A stretch of 62,019 nt of DNA, from the NCBI RefSeq assembly GCF_000350085.1, contig NZ_CAUM01000144.1, positions 1-62,019 of the forward strand, in the 5' to 3' direction. The notes under the pieces were generated by a model that made no database searches, was not told the origin of the DNA, and was given only the letters and a program-made list of their open reading frames with translations. How positions within the stretch are numbered: position 1 is the stretch's first letter; every line of letters begins with the position of its first letter. Origin of the DNA: Mesorhizobium metallidurans STM 2683. Its GTDB lineage: Bacteria; Pseudomonadota; Alphaproteobacteria; Rhizobiales; Rhizobiaceae. Below, in pieces: positions 50,132 to 58,986 of the stretch. Both the position numbers and the translations under genes were made by a program.

Positions 50132-50842
50132 TTGGCCGAAATAAGTGCTTTCAAAGCCATGCCACCTGTGGGGATTGATCCCATCGGGGCCTCCAACGAG
50201 GGCGCCTCGCTTTATGAACGGATCAGGGAAGACATCATTGAGGGACGGCTCGCCGCCAACGAACGGCTTGTGGTCACCGATCTCGCCCGGCGTCACGGCA
50301 CCTCGACCAACCCGGTGCGCGAGGCGCTCCAACTGTTGCGCGGGGAGGGCTTTGTCACCTTTGTCGCCAACCGCGGAGCGCGCGTCCGACCCATAGATCA
50401 GGATTTTGTCCGGGATATCTACGAAATCGGTGTTCTGATCGAGCCAGCCCTGACGCGATGGTTTGTGAATATGGCTACCGGCGAGGACATCGCCGAACTG
50501 GAACGTCTCCAGGGCCTGATCGAAGAGAACAACTTCGCCGACACATTCAGGCACAGTGAACTGGATACTGCCTTCCACACCGTGATGTACCAGCGCCACT
50601 ATAACCGCCATGCCGCCGAGCTTTGGTGGAAGCATCGCGAGGTGTTGCGAGCCGTGAGCCGGCGTTTCAGTTTCACGCTCGCGCGGCGGGCCGCTATCAT
50701 GCGCGAGCACCGCGAACTCATCGCGCTCGTAAAGGCGGGAAATGCCGACGAGGCAGCCGAACTCATCTCCCGCCATGTCGAGGGTTCCGGCCGGCATGTT
50801 CTCGAACAGATGCGTGCGCGCAACGCCGCCCGGGCCGGATAG
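50132..50842 (+). CDS. GntR-family (FCD-domain) regulator of the sugar-acid cluster
   Basis: The 236 residues have an N-terminal winged helix (LYERIREDIIEGRLAANERL, GTSTNPVREALQLL) and a C-terminal all-helical FCD domain with metal-binding His residues (HSELDTAFHTVMY, REHRELI). The start is a TTG at 50132 behind AAAGGGAACC; an ATG at 50159 is possible. It lies between the importer operon (divergent) and three enolase genes (same strand), so it most likely represses both until a sugar acid binds. Confidence 0.88.
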   Translation: MAEISAFKAMPPVGIDPIGASNEGASLYERIREDIIEGRLAANERLVVTDLARRHGTSTNPVREALQLLRGEGFVTFVANRGARVRPIDQDFVRDIYEIGVLIEPALTRWFVNMATGEDIAELERLQGLIEENNFADTFRHSELDTAFHTVMYQRHYNRHAAELWWKHREVLRAVSRRFSFTLARRAAIMREHRELIALVKAGNADEAAELISRHVEGSGRHVLEQMRARNAARAG

Positions 50843-50896
50843 AATGTCCAGTCCAGAACATCGCTAGTCCGACCATTTCAGAAAAAGGTAGTTGAG

Positions 50897-52063
50897 ATGA
50901 AAATCACGAGCATTCGGCCGTGGCTGATCAAGTCCGATGCTTCCTATTGGGGAGAGTACCTGTTCGTCGAAGTGACAACCGACGAGGGGGTGAGTGGCTG
51001 GGGAGAAATCACCACCACGACAAGGCTCGCCAACCGCGCCCTCTGCACGATCCTGCGGCAGATCGGCGTCGCCGTGACAGGTGAGGATCCAGCTCGTATC
51101 GAGCATCTCTGGCACAAGATTTTCCGCAGCTTCACCTACATGGGCAGCCGCGGCGCCGCAGTCGAATGCGTGAGCGCCATCGATATCGCTCTCTGGGACA
51201 TCCGGGGCAAATTCCTGGGCAAGCCGATTTACGAACTGCTCGGCGGACCAGTACGCGATGAAATTATGCTTTACACCCATCCCAACCAGGCCAAATTTAC
51301 CAGCAAGGAGGCTGTGGTCCGCGAAATCCAAGACATAGTCGAGTCCGGACACACTGCGCTCAAGTTCGACCCTTTCCCCCACCAGGGCCGCAGCGCCGAC
51401 GGCCTGTCCCGCGAACAGCGCGACGGCTACCTCGATGGCAGCATGACGCGCAAGGACGAGCGCGAGGCTGCCGAACTGACGGCTCTGATCCGCGAAACGG
51501 CAGGCCCCGATGTCGACATTCTTATCGATGCGCATGGCCGCTTCGACGTTCCCACAGCCATTCGCCTCTGTCGGAGCCTCGAGGAAGCCGGCCAGATCGA
51601 CTGGTTCGAAGAGCCCTGTCCGCCCGAGAGCCTCAACGCCCTCAGGCAGGTGCGTGAGAAGGTCAGTGCCGCCATTTCGTGGGGCGAGCGCGGCCACACG
51701 AAGTGGGATTTCGTCCCGGTTCTCGAGAATAGGCTCGCCGACTACATCATGCCGGACGTTACCTGGACCGGCGGCATTACCGAACTGAAGAAGATTTCCG
51801 CCCTGTGCGAAGCCTACTACATCCCGGTCTCGCCACATGACGCCGCGGGTCCGATCAACGTGGTTGCGGGAGCGCAGGTGATGATGACCGTTCCTAACTT
51901 CTACAAACTCGAAACGTCGGAGTGGAACCTGGGCAAATACGATCACCTCATCGACAGACCACTCGACGTTTCGAACGGCAGCCTCAAGCTGACGTCGAAG
52001 CCTGGTCTCGGTGTTGAGATGAACCGCGACTACCTGCAGGCCCACGAGATAGAGCTGGGCTAG
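50897..52063 (+). CDS. Enolase-superfamily dehydratase-like protein (second of four)
   Basis: A 388-residue mandelate-racemase/muconate-lactonizing-type protein. Metal ligands are visible as LIDAHGRF (Asp, with the His two residues on), WFEEP and ISWGERG. The catalytic His candidate is in VSPHDAAGPINVVAG. A capping domain precedes the barrel. It follows gntR by 54 bases. It likely dehydrates an acid sugar; the exact substrate cannot be read from sequence. Confidence 0.85.
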   Translation: MKITSIRPWLIKSDASYWGEYLFVEVTTDEGVSGWGEITTTTRLANRALCTILRQIGVAVTGEDPARIEHLWHKIFRSFTYMGSRGAAVECVSAIDIALWDIRGKFLGKPIYELLGGPVRDEIMLYTHPNQAKFTSKEAVVREIQDIVESGHTALKFDPFPHQGRSADGLSREQRDGYLDGSMTRKDEREAAELTALIRETAGPDVDILIDAHGRFDVPTAIRLCRSLEEAGQIDWFEEPCPPESLNALRQVREKVSAAISWGERGHTKWDFVPVLENRLADYIMPDVTWTGGITELKKISALCEAYYIPVSPHDAAGPINVVAGAQVMMTVPNFYKLETSEWNLGKYDHLIDRPLDVSNGSLKLTSKPGLGVEMNRDYLQAHEIELG

Positions 52064-52126
52064 CAACGCTCTATGCCGGCCCGGCCTGTGGCGTAACGGG
52101 TCCGCCGACCAGAACGAGGATAAGCC

Positions 52127-53485
52127 ATGCCAAAAACGGGTGGAGCCGACGAGGCGCTCAATCGGGTGAACACCAACTCCAAGCCGTCCGACCTGCGCAT
52201 CACCGACCTGCGCGTCGCCGAGATCGTCGGCGCGCCGTTCGCCTCGGCGCTTATCAAGATCTACACCAATCAGGGCATTGTCGGCCTGGGCGAAGTGCGC
52301 GACGGCGCCAGTGCGACCTATGCGCTGATGCTCAAGAGCCGGTTGCTGGGCGAGAATCCCTGCGATATCGACCGGCTGTTCCGCCGCATCAAGCAATTTG
52401 GCGGTCATGGGCGGCAGGCGGGTGGTGTCTCGGCAATCGAGATCGCCCTCTGGGACCTCGCCGGCAAGGCCTATGGCGTGCCGATCTACCAGATGCTCGG
52501 AGGACGGTTCCGCGACAAGGTGCGTGTCTATTGCGACACCGATGCGGAGAAGCCCAGTGGCACCGAGACCGGCAAGCGGCTCAAGGCGCGGATGGATCTC
52601 GGTTTCACCTTCCTCAAGATGGACCTCGGGCTGGCGCAGATCTCCCACATCCCAGGCGCGGTGGTCGCGCCGGCTGGCGTGCTCGACGGTTTCCGCACGC
52701 ATGCCGGTCGCGGCCGGGCACGCACCCCGGACGAGCGCCGGGCGCGCAATGCCGCCTATGACGCGCAGAACGTGCCGCATCCCTTCACCGGCCTCCACTT
52801 CACCGAAAAGGGCATCGACCTGCTCGATCAATATATCCACGAGGTCCGTGAAGTGATCGGCTATGAGATCCCGCTCGCCATCGACCATGTCGGCCACGTC
52901 TCGCTGCAGGACGGCATCCGTCTCGCCCGGCGGATCGAGAAATACGCACCAGCCTGGCTCGAGGACGTGATCCCCTGGCAGTACACCGAGCAGTATCGGC
53001 AGTTGCAGCAGGCAACGTCCGTGCCGATCTGCACGGGTGAGGACATCTACCTCAAGGAAGGCTTCGAGCCGCTGCTCAACTCAGGCATCTCGGTCATCCA
53101 CCCGGACTTGCTTACCACCGGCGGCATCCTTGAGACCAAGAAGATCGGCGACGCGGCGCAGGACCATGGCGTTGCGATGGCCATTCACATGGCGGAAAGC
53201 CCGGTCGCGGCGATGGCCGCCGCGCATGTCGCGGTAGCCACGGAAAACTTCATGGCGCTCGAATATCACAGCGTGGAAGTGGACTGGTGGGACGATATCG
53301 TCACGGGCTTGCCCAAACCGCTGGTCAAGGACGGGTTCATCACAGTGCCGGACAAGCCGGGCCTGGGCATCGACGACCTGGTTGATGAAGTCATCAGCCA
53401 GCACCTGCAGGAAGGGATCAAAGGCATCTGGCAGCCGACCGATCACTGGGACGACGAATATTCCTGGGACCGGACGTGGAGCTGA
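52127..53485 (+). CDS. Enolase-superfamily protein with extended barrel loops (third of four)
   Basis: The 452 residues exceed the usual ~390. The extra length lies in a charged loop (RTHAGRGRARTPDERRARNA, residues about 190-215). The barrel metal ligands are AIDHVGH, WLEDVIPW and CTGEDIYL, and a His in MAIHMAESP stands where the catalytic His is expected. WLED in place of the usual EEP places it in a different subgroup from the genes at 44210 and 50897, but the same as the next gene. It lies 63 bases after the preceding enolase gene. Confidence 0.82.
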   Translation: MPKTGGADEALNRVNTNSKPSDLRITDLRVAEIVGAPFASALIKIYTNQGIVGLGEVRDGASATYALMLKSRLLGENPCDIDRLFRRIKQFGGHGRQAGGVSAIEIALWDLAGKAYGVPIYQMLGGRFRDKVRVYCDTDAEKPSGTETGKRLKARMDLGFTFLKMDLGLAQISHIPGAVVAPAGVLDGFRTHAGRGRARTPDERRARNAAYDAQNVPHPFTGLHFTEKGIDLLDQYIHEVREVIGYEIPLAIDHVGHVSLQDGIRLARRIEKYAPAWLEDVIPWQYTEQYRQLQQATSVPICTGEDIYLKEGFEPLLNSGISVIHPDLLTTGGILETKKIGDAAQDHGVAMAIHMAESPVAAMAAAHVAVATENFMALEYHSVEVDWWDDIVTGLPKPLVKDGFITVPDKPGLGIDDLVDEVISQHLQEGIKGIWQPTDHWDDEYSWDRTWS

Positions 53486-53524
53486 CCGCCTCACCTTTTG
53501 AGGCACGGTTAAGAAAGGCAAAGC

Positions 53525-54721
53525 ATGAAGATCACCGATCTCCGGTGCGCCGTCATCGGCAAACACCCCATCGTCCGCATCGTTACCGACGAGGGCCTCT
53601 ATGGCCTGGGCGAAGTCGAGTTCACCAAGACCTACCTCAAGCCTTGGGTGCTGCATTTCCGCGACGCGTTGATTGGCGAGGACCCGACCGACGTCGAACG
53701 CTGCATGCTGAAGATCCGCCAGCGGGGCTCGTTCAAGCCCTACGGCGCTGCCGTCAGCGCCATCGAGCACGCTCTCTGGGATATCGCAGGCAAGGCGGCC
53801 GGCGTTCCGGTCTACAAGCTGCTCGGCGGCAAGGTCCGCGACAAGGTGCGGGTCTATAACGGCTCCGTCCGCAAAAAAAGGACCGGCGACAAGCCCGAGG
53901 ACTACGCGGCTGACGTCAAATGGATGATGGAGCGACCGGAAAACTTTTTCATGGTCAAGCAGGGCATCAGCTTCCACTCCAACATGAAGACCACCGTACC
54001 CGATTTCCACTACGGTGTGCGCCAGCCGCCGACCTATCATGGCGCGATGGACCAGGGCCAGATCAGCGAGCGCGGCATGGCGCACATGATCGAATGCGTC
54101 ATCGCCATGAAGGAGGTGCTCGGCGACAAGGTTTCGCTCGCACTGGATTGCGGCCCTGGCTGGTTCCTACCGGACGCCATCCGCTTCGCGCAGGCAGTCG
54201 AGAAATACAATTTGATGTGGCTGGAGGACATGTTGACGGGCGACTACGTGCCGTGGGTCAATCCGCAGGCCTACCGTGAACTCACGATATCCACGTCCAC
54301 CCCCATCCACACGGGAGAGCAAATCTATCTGCGTCATAACTTCAAGGAACTGATCGAAACGCAGGCCGTCCGCATCATCGGTCCGGACCCCGCCGACATC
54401 GGCGGCATCGCCGAGCTCAAATGGGTGGCCGAGCATGCCTACATGCACTCGATCCTGATGGCCCCGCACGGCACGGCGAACGGTCTGCTGGGCCTCGGAG
54501 CGCTGATCAATGTCTGCGCCACCCTGCCCGCCAACTATATCGCCTTTGAATATCCCAGCGCCTCCGACCCTTGGTGGGAGGACATCGTTGTGGGGCTGCC
54601 GACACGGATCGTGAAGGATTCGATGATCGATTTGCTCGAAGCCCCTGGATTGGGCGTCGACATCGATGCCGCAGGCGCGAAGAAGCACCTCGGGGAAGAG
54701 GATTTCGGCTTCTTCGACTGA
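53525..54721 (+). CDS. Enolase-superfamily protein (fourth of four)
   Basis: The 398 residues have a typical capping domain and barrel. The ligands read LALDCGPGW, WLEDMLTGDY and HTGEQIYL, with MAPHGTANG carrying the likely catalytic His. It shares the WLED/TGE pattern with the preceding gene and both carry an internal loop around residues 135-185. It is the last gene before the right-hand direct repeat. The role is inferred to be dehydration or epimerisation of an acid sugar or its lactone-derived acid. Confidence 0.83.
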   Translation: MKITDLRCAVIGKHPIVRIVTDEGLYGLGEVEFTKTYLKPWVLHFRDALIGEDPTDVERCMLKIRQRGSFKPYGAAVSAIEHALWDIAGKAAGVPVYKLLGGKVRDKVRVYNGSVRKKRTGDKPEDYAADVKWMMERPENFFMVKQGISFHSNMKTTVPDFHYGVRQPPTYHGAMDQGQISERGMAHMIECVIAMKEVLGDKVSLALDCGPGWFLPDAIRFAQAVEKYNLMWLEDMLTGDYVPWVNPQAYRELTISTSTPIHTGEQIYLRHNFKELIETQAVRIIGPDPADIGGIAELKWVAEHAYMHSILMAPHGTANGLLGLGALINVCATLPANYIAFEYPSASDPWWEDIVVGLPTRIVKDSMIDLLEAPGLGVDIDAAGAKKHLGEEDFGFFD

Positions 54722-54944
54722 ATGTCAGGAACGGGTCATGCGTTCCGTTTCGCAGGGCGCTGCGCGGCGATCGGTGGAGTTGTGCCGCCGAGGCACGCAA
54801 GCGCGCGGAGGCCGGTACTATGGATCACAAACCTCACCACTCGAGTGTTATGGAATTTTCGAATTTCGGAAGAAGGGGGTTCGAGTCCAGAACACCGAGA
54901 TGAACAGGACCGTAAAATACAACGAAATCAAATGGTTAATGTTT

Positions 54945-55040
54945 TGGTGGGCCCGGAGGGCGTGTTCAAACTGTTGATTTTATTGTCTTTTTCGTGGGCC
55001 TGAATCAGAAATCTTCCCGTATCCTTCCGTATGGTTCCGC
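54945..55040 (+). repeat. Right copy of the ~96-nt direct repeat (possible attachment site)
   Basis: Same order as the left copy: TGGTGGGCCCGGAGGG, TTGATTTTATTGTCTTTTT, TTCCCGTAT, GTTCCGC. About 75 bases upstream is GGGGGTTCGAGTCC, a tRNA T-arm-like sequence that is no longer part of a foldable tRNA; a weaker match (GGGGGTACGAGTTC) precedes the left copy. 54722-54944 contains no gene. Confidence 0.6.
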
Positions 55041-55060
55041 GATCGATAGCAACGTCTAGC

Positions 55061-55168
55061 TTAGCGCCTGACGAGACTGGCCGCCTTCACCTCCGCATGA
55101 TGCGAACATTTTCTGCACCATGCCCGAAGCTTATGCCATTCCCGCAAATCGCCAAGAGCCACGTCGAG
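55061..55168 (-). pseudogene. Truncated remnant of a small zinc-ribbon protein
   Basis: The minus-strand frame reads LGDLREWHKLRAWCRKCSHH then AEVKAASLVRR before a stop at 55061. This looks like the start of a two-CxxC DNA-binding-type protein. Only the first CxxC remains, and the break lies within 25 bases of the right direct repeat, suggesting the insertion cut this gene. Assignment is by resemblance. Confidence 0.35.
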
Positions 55169-55396
55169 GCCGGCATGAACGCTGCCGTCCACAATGTCTG
55201 CGGCTCCACAGTCGGCTCGCCCGGCGTTAGAATTTTCTCCATCACATGCCGGCCATTGAGGTGGATAAGCAGCATCCCCGGCCGGCACCTGATAGCTGAT
55301 TGCCATGCGGCCTGACCGACGAATGAATCCGGCGATCGAAGAAAGTGAGACAAGCGGCAGCGCGTAAATCGCGCAAAATTGAACTCGCGTCGCGCG

Positions 55397-56268
55397 CTAG
55401 CTTTCTTCCCAAAAGTCCTGCAGCGAAGCGTGACGAAGGTCTTCGTCGCCCCTGAGATGCTTCACTCGTGCCTTTAACCCCGGCTTGACCCACTGCGTCG
55501 CTGGCCGCTTTGGCATGTCCTTGGGCCGGCATGTTCCTGGACGCGCTTCCACAGCCGTTCCCGCATCTCACGATTGACGCTGACGAAAGCGCTCCCGACA
55601 TATTTCCGTGTGCCGGGTACCGCCATACGGGCGAAAGCGGGCTTGCCTTGCTCGCGTTCGACACCGAACAATTCGAACTCGCTTTCGGTGAAGGATTTGG
55701 TCTTCAGCCAATTGGTGGTCGGGCCGCTGCGATACTTGCTGCCGCGGCGCTTCGACACCATGCCCTCCAAAGCCGGCTTTGTCGATCAGGTGATAGATCG
55801 CATTGGCTTCACCCGGCATCGTCTCGCTGAATTGTATGCGGCTATCCGGTGGGATGACGCCTGCCAATATTTCGCGGCACTCATCGAAGGGCAGGTCGCG
55901 GAGATCGTGGCCGTTGAGGTGCAGCAGATCAAAGGCAACGAAGTATAGGTCATGCTGGCGCCTTGTGACCGCTTTCCGCAGGGCGGCAAAATCCGAAATG
56001 CCCTCCTATTCAAGACGATGATTTCACCGTCGAGTATGGCACTCTCGACGTCCAGCGTCTTGGTCGCCGCCGCCAGATCGCGGTAGTTGGACGTCCAGTC
56101 GAGGCCGCGGCGCGTGAATATGCGCGCACCGCCGGCGTCGATGATGATCTGGGAGCGGTAGCCGTCAAACTTGACCTCATGAGACCATCCGTCACCCTGG
56201 GGCGGCTTGGCGACCAAGGTGGGCATCATCGGAGGAATGAACTCAAGCCGGCCGGGTCCGGCACGCAC
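55397..56268 (-). pseudogene. Broken ATP-dependent DNA ligase of the LigD type
   Basis: The N-terminal frame has the ligase adenylation motif EVKFDGYRSQIII with the active-site Lys, then ILDGEIIVLN. Homology then moves to another frame (DLLHLNGHDL, then LPFDE), again to GMVSKRRGSKYRSG and GPTTNWLKTKSF (motifs IV-V), and finally to RPATQWVKPGLKARV and LRHASLQDFWEES with a stop at 55397. At least three frameshifts are needed, so the gene is dead. LigD ligases act in bacterial non-homologous end joining. No Ku gene is in the window. Confidence 0.75.
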
Positions 56269-56474
56269 TGGTTTACGTACGGAATCGAGTCTAGGCCCGT
56301 CCCATCTGGTGGCTAGGGGAACGGATCATGATCATTTACTAAATTAGCAATTCTGCATGAAACGGCTATTATTCGTCCCAGCCGGCGGACACGCCCACAC
56401 CCCGCCGGTTAGGCCCGGCGGTCGGATGCCTACTCCGCAGCGGCTGTCGGGCCGACCATCTCAGCGAGGATGCA

Positions 56475-56660
56475 GTGGAAGCGCCAGAGACGATCCAAAA
56501 CGCCTGGGCCGGCCTTAAGCTGGTTCGCATGGCTATTGAACAGACCTGCCCGGCTGGCGTGTTACCTAGCGAGGAAGCCGTTTTGTTGCTCTACGGCCCA
56601 GAGCCCGTTCACGAGGGCGAAGCCCTTGCCAAAGCCATCATCGAGACTGTCACCGGTTAA
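56475..56660 (+). CDS. Hypothetical 61-residue protein
   Basis: A GTG start with GAGG five bases upstream opens a compact acidic, probably helical protein (MEAPETIQNAWAGLKLVRMA onward, later PEPVHEGEALAKAIIE). No motif is recognised. The good ribosome binding site and globular composition support it. The preceding interval 56269-56474 holds nothing else. Confidence 0.45.
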   Translation: MEAPETIQNAWAGLKLVRMAIEQTCPAGVLPSEEAVLLLYGPEPVHEGEALAKAIIETVTG

Positions 56661-56704
56661 CCCGATGAACGCCAACGGCTCGCCTAGAGCCGAAGCCACT
56701 GATA

Positions 56705-56977
56705 TTAGGTTTTTGGCGCGCCGCATCGCCCTTTGAGAATTGCGATCTCGGTTTCGTGGTCGCCGCCCGACATCGAGGAAACCGGCACGCCTATGAGAAA
56801 AACGCCCAATGCGTCCCCGGTCACAGCCTTGTTTTGCTGATTTGTTACGATAGCCAAACGCTCTCTGTCCGCCTGCGTGCAGGGGCCGGCATTCGGAACG
56901 CCCGCGATCTTGTCGGGCGGCGTGGCGCACGCCACCAGTCCAGCTAGCATTGAAATCGTTAAAGCAAATCGCTTCAC
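56705..56977 (-). CDS. Small lipoprotein of unknown function
   Basis: From a GTG at 56977 the frame gives 90 residues with a lipoprotein signal (ISMLAGLVAC, lipidated Cys near residue 16). A short mature domain follows with two further Cys (GPCTQADRE and GRCGAPKT), which could form a disulfide, and a hydrophobic middle segment ALGVFLIGVPVSSMSGG. Similar small lipoproteins are common in Rhizobiales. Function unknown. Confidence 0.55.
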   Translation of the reverse strand: MKRFALTISMLAGLVACATPPDKIAGVPNAGPCTQADRERLAIVTNQQNKAVTGDALGVFLIGVPVSSMSGGDHETEIAILKGRCGAPKT

Positions 56978-57200
56978 AGTCCCCACCCCTTTTACAGCCC
57001 GGCGGCAACATCGCGTAGTGGAAGACTGCGCGCAAGCCCGTTCGTCGGCAGATTCGACAACAAAGTGCAAAAGGCGCATGATCCCATCTGGTGTCGGGGG
57101 ATACCTTCATGCATTGGCGTTTGTATTTCGCCGCCCTATCAGCGGTTCTTATTTCGGTGACGCTGCGTTCGGCCGAAAGCCGCTCTGGCAGCGCGATGTG

Positions 57201-58058
57201 ATGATGGGCTTGGACAGGTCTCGCTACGATAATCGGTCTGACCAGTGGCGGAAGCGAAGCGGGCCAAAGCGGCATCGTCGGCGCTGGTTGTCGGGCGTGC
57301 CTGTGCGGCTGGTTTTCGTGACCGTGGCCGCGGCTTCGGCTTTGGCAACGCAATTCGTCATGCAACACACAGGCTCGCTGCCTGAGATCAATCTACAGAA
57401 TTTGACAAAGCCGGCTCCGGCCCCGATCTCTGGGGTGGCTTCGGTCATTGATGGCGACACGATTGAAATCCATGGGCAGCGCATCCGCTTCAATGGTATC
57501 GACGCGCCCGAGAGCCACCAATACTGCAACGACGCCAGGGGTTTCGACTATCCGTGCGGGCGCCGCTCCGCCGAAGCACTGGATGGCTTCCTGTCGGCGT
57601 CGAAGCCGGTCCAATGCACTTTCGTCACGTGGGATCGCTATGACCGCTATGTCGGCGACTGCGGGCGCGCGGACGGCTCCAGTGTCGCCGCCTGGATGGT
57701 CGAGCATGGCCAAGCGCTCGATTGGCCGACATACAGCAATGGTGCCTATGCAGGGCAGCAAGCTAAGGCGAAGGCGTCGAAGGTCGGTCTTTGGGTAGGG
57801 ACGTTTCAATTTCCATGGGACTGGCGAGCGCAGCATAGCGACGACCCGCAAGCGACGCCGGCACCGCTTTTCGCGATCGGCAACGGCAACTCAGGCTGCA
57901 ACATCAAAGGCAACATTTCAGCGGACGGCGAACACATCTATCACGTGCCTGGCCAAAAGTATTACAGCGTCACCAAAATCACCGAAGCCAAGGGCGAAAG
58001 ATGGTTCTGCTCAGAGGCAGAAGCCGTTGCCGCCGGTTGGCGACAATCGAAAAGATAG
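57201..58058 (+). CDS. Thermonuclease-like (SNase) protein with N-terminal membrane anchor
   Basis: The 285 residues have a basic N-terminus (KRHRRRW), a transmembrane or signal segment (VRLVFVTVAAASALATQFVM), then a staphylococcal nuclease-like domain from about residue 78: Asp84 and Asp86 in VIDGDTIEI, Arg96, Asp101 and Glu104 in RIRFNGIDAPE, and a later DRYDRYVGDC. The C-terminal 70 residues (HVPGQKYYSVTKI, ERWFCSEAEAVAAGWR) form a Cys-containing motif often fused to this domain in rhizobia. Predicted Ca-dependent nuclease facing the periplasm. The start could also be 57204. Confidence 0.8.
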   Translation: MMGLDRSRYDNRSDQWRKRSGPKRHRRRWLSGVPVRLVFVTVAAASALATQFVMQHTGSLPEINLQNLTKPAPAPISGVASVIDGDTIEIHGQRIRFNGIDAPESHQYCNDARGFDYPCGRRSAEALDGFLSASKPVQCTFVTWDRYDRYVGDCGRADGSSVAAWMVEHGQALDWPTYSNGAYAGQQAKAKASKVGLWVGTFQFPWDWRAQHSDDPQATPAPLFAIGNGNSGCNIKGNISADGEHIYHVPGQKYYSVTKITEAKGERWFCSEAEAVAAGWRQSKR

Positions 58059-58076
58059 CCAGAACGACGGGCGCAA

Positions 58077-58444
58077 ATGGCAGAGGAAATCTACTTTCAA
58101 TATGGTGACGTGACTGTTGGGCCGAATGTGGCGCATTTCGGGTCCACGCATATCCAATCGCAAACATTGGCAGCGTTAGTATAAAGAGAAATGGACCAGG
58201 ATCACGCGCGACCATTGCGGTGATCATGGTTGCGTTGGGGCTTGTGATGCTATTGAACGGAGCGATAGCGTTTGGCTTGTTCCTTACTGGTTTTGGTGCA
58301 GTTCTTTACAAGATGGCAAAGCCCACCACGGCACTTATCTTGAAGACTTCGAGCGGTGATGTGCAGGCATTTGAGAGCAAAAACGCACAGGTTGTCGCAG
58401 ACACAAAAGCCGCCATTGAAAGGGCTTTCGTCATTCGCCGATGA
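58077..58444 (+). pseudogene. DUF6232-like membrane protein with a single frameshift
   Basis: The ATG at 58077 opens MAEEIYFQYGDVTVGPNVAH, then the frame fails. A one-base shift near 58128 restores YPIANIGSVSIKRNGPGSRA, two hydrophobic segments (VIMVALGLVMLLNGAIAFGL) and SSGDVQAFESKNAQVV up to the stop at 58444. The total is 368 bases, one short of 123 codons, which fits a single deletion. Only the 3' part (from about 58220) remains an open frame. Confidence 0.6.
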
Positions 58445-58986
58445 AATGCAACGAGTGCTTTGACGGAGGACTGCTCCGCTTTGCACGATGATTCTTTTCG
58501 ATTTTTTGCAGGCGCGTACCGGGGTCGCTAACCAAAGTGCTCAACGGCGCTCTGCGAGCATATTATGATGGCGAGTTCCATTCTACTCTGGCCGTGATGT
58601 GCTGAGCCAAACTGGCGAGGTCGGCGATACAAAGCCCATTGGGTGAAAGGCCGTGTCTGAACGTCAGGAACGCGCCTGATTTCGGCCGTTGAGCCGGCCT
58701 TAAGATTGTCCCAAAAGCCGCCGTTCGTTCATTTACCTAGCCTGCTGGCGGGACCGACGGACTTGGGGGGCATTTCGACTAACGGTCCTGAAGCTGATAT
58801 ATCTGCGCTAGCGGTCGCTCCTACGTCGTCTGAACAGACCAAACCGTTGCCACCAGCGATCGAGGTGTATCCCAATGAGTGGGACACCAGGTGGCAGTCT
58901 CGCAGTATAATAATGCCTCGTCTTTTCCCGGTGGATGGTTTGCCACTGCTGTGTCGGATTACGGCGCGTTCCCGTAGGATCGGTAC
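58445..58986. other. Intergenic stretch without a recognisable gene
   Basis: About 540 bases. A plus-strand frame from 58706 (SQKPPFVHLPSLLAGPTDLG) is open but ends inside the next gene in another frame and matches no family I know. No tRNA or repeat is evident. Confidence 0.35.

Noticed and set aside
50864..52897. 677-residue minus-strand open frame opposite the enolase genes
   Set aside because: It is antisense to two clearly real enolase-superfamily genes, has low-complexity His/Arg/Asp-rich translation typical of GC-rich shadows, and matches no family.
54870..54915. A tRNA gene near the right-hand repeat
   Set aside because: GGTTCGAGTCC looks like a T-arm, but no matching acceptor stem, anticodon arm or paired T-stem could be found around it. 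It is at most a tRNA 3' fragment.
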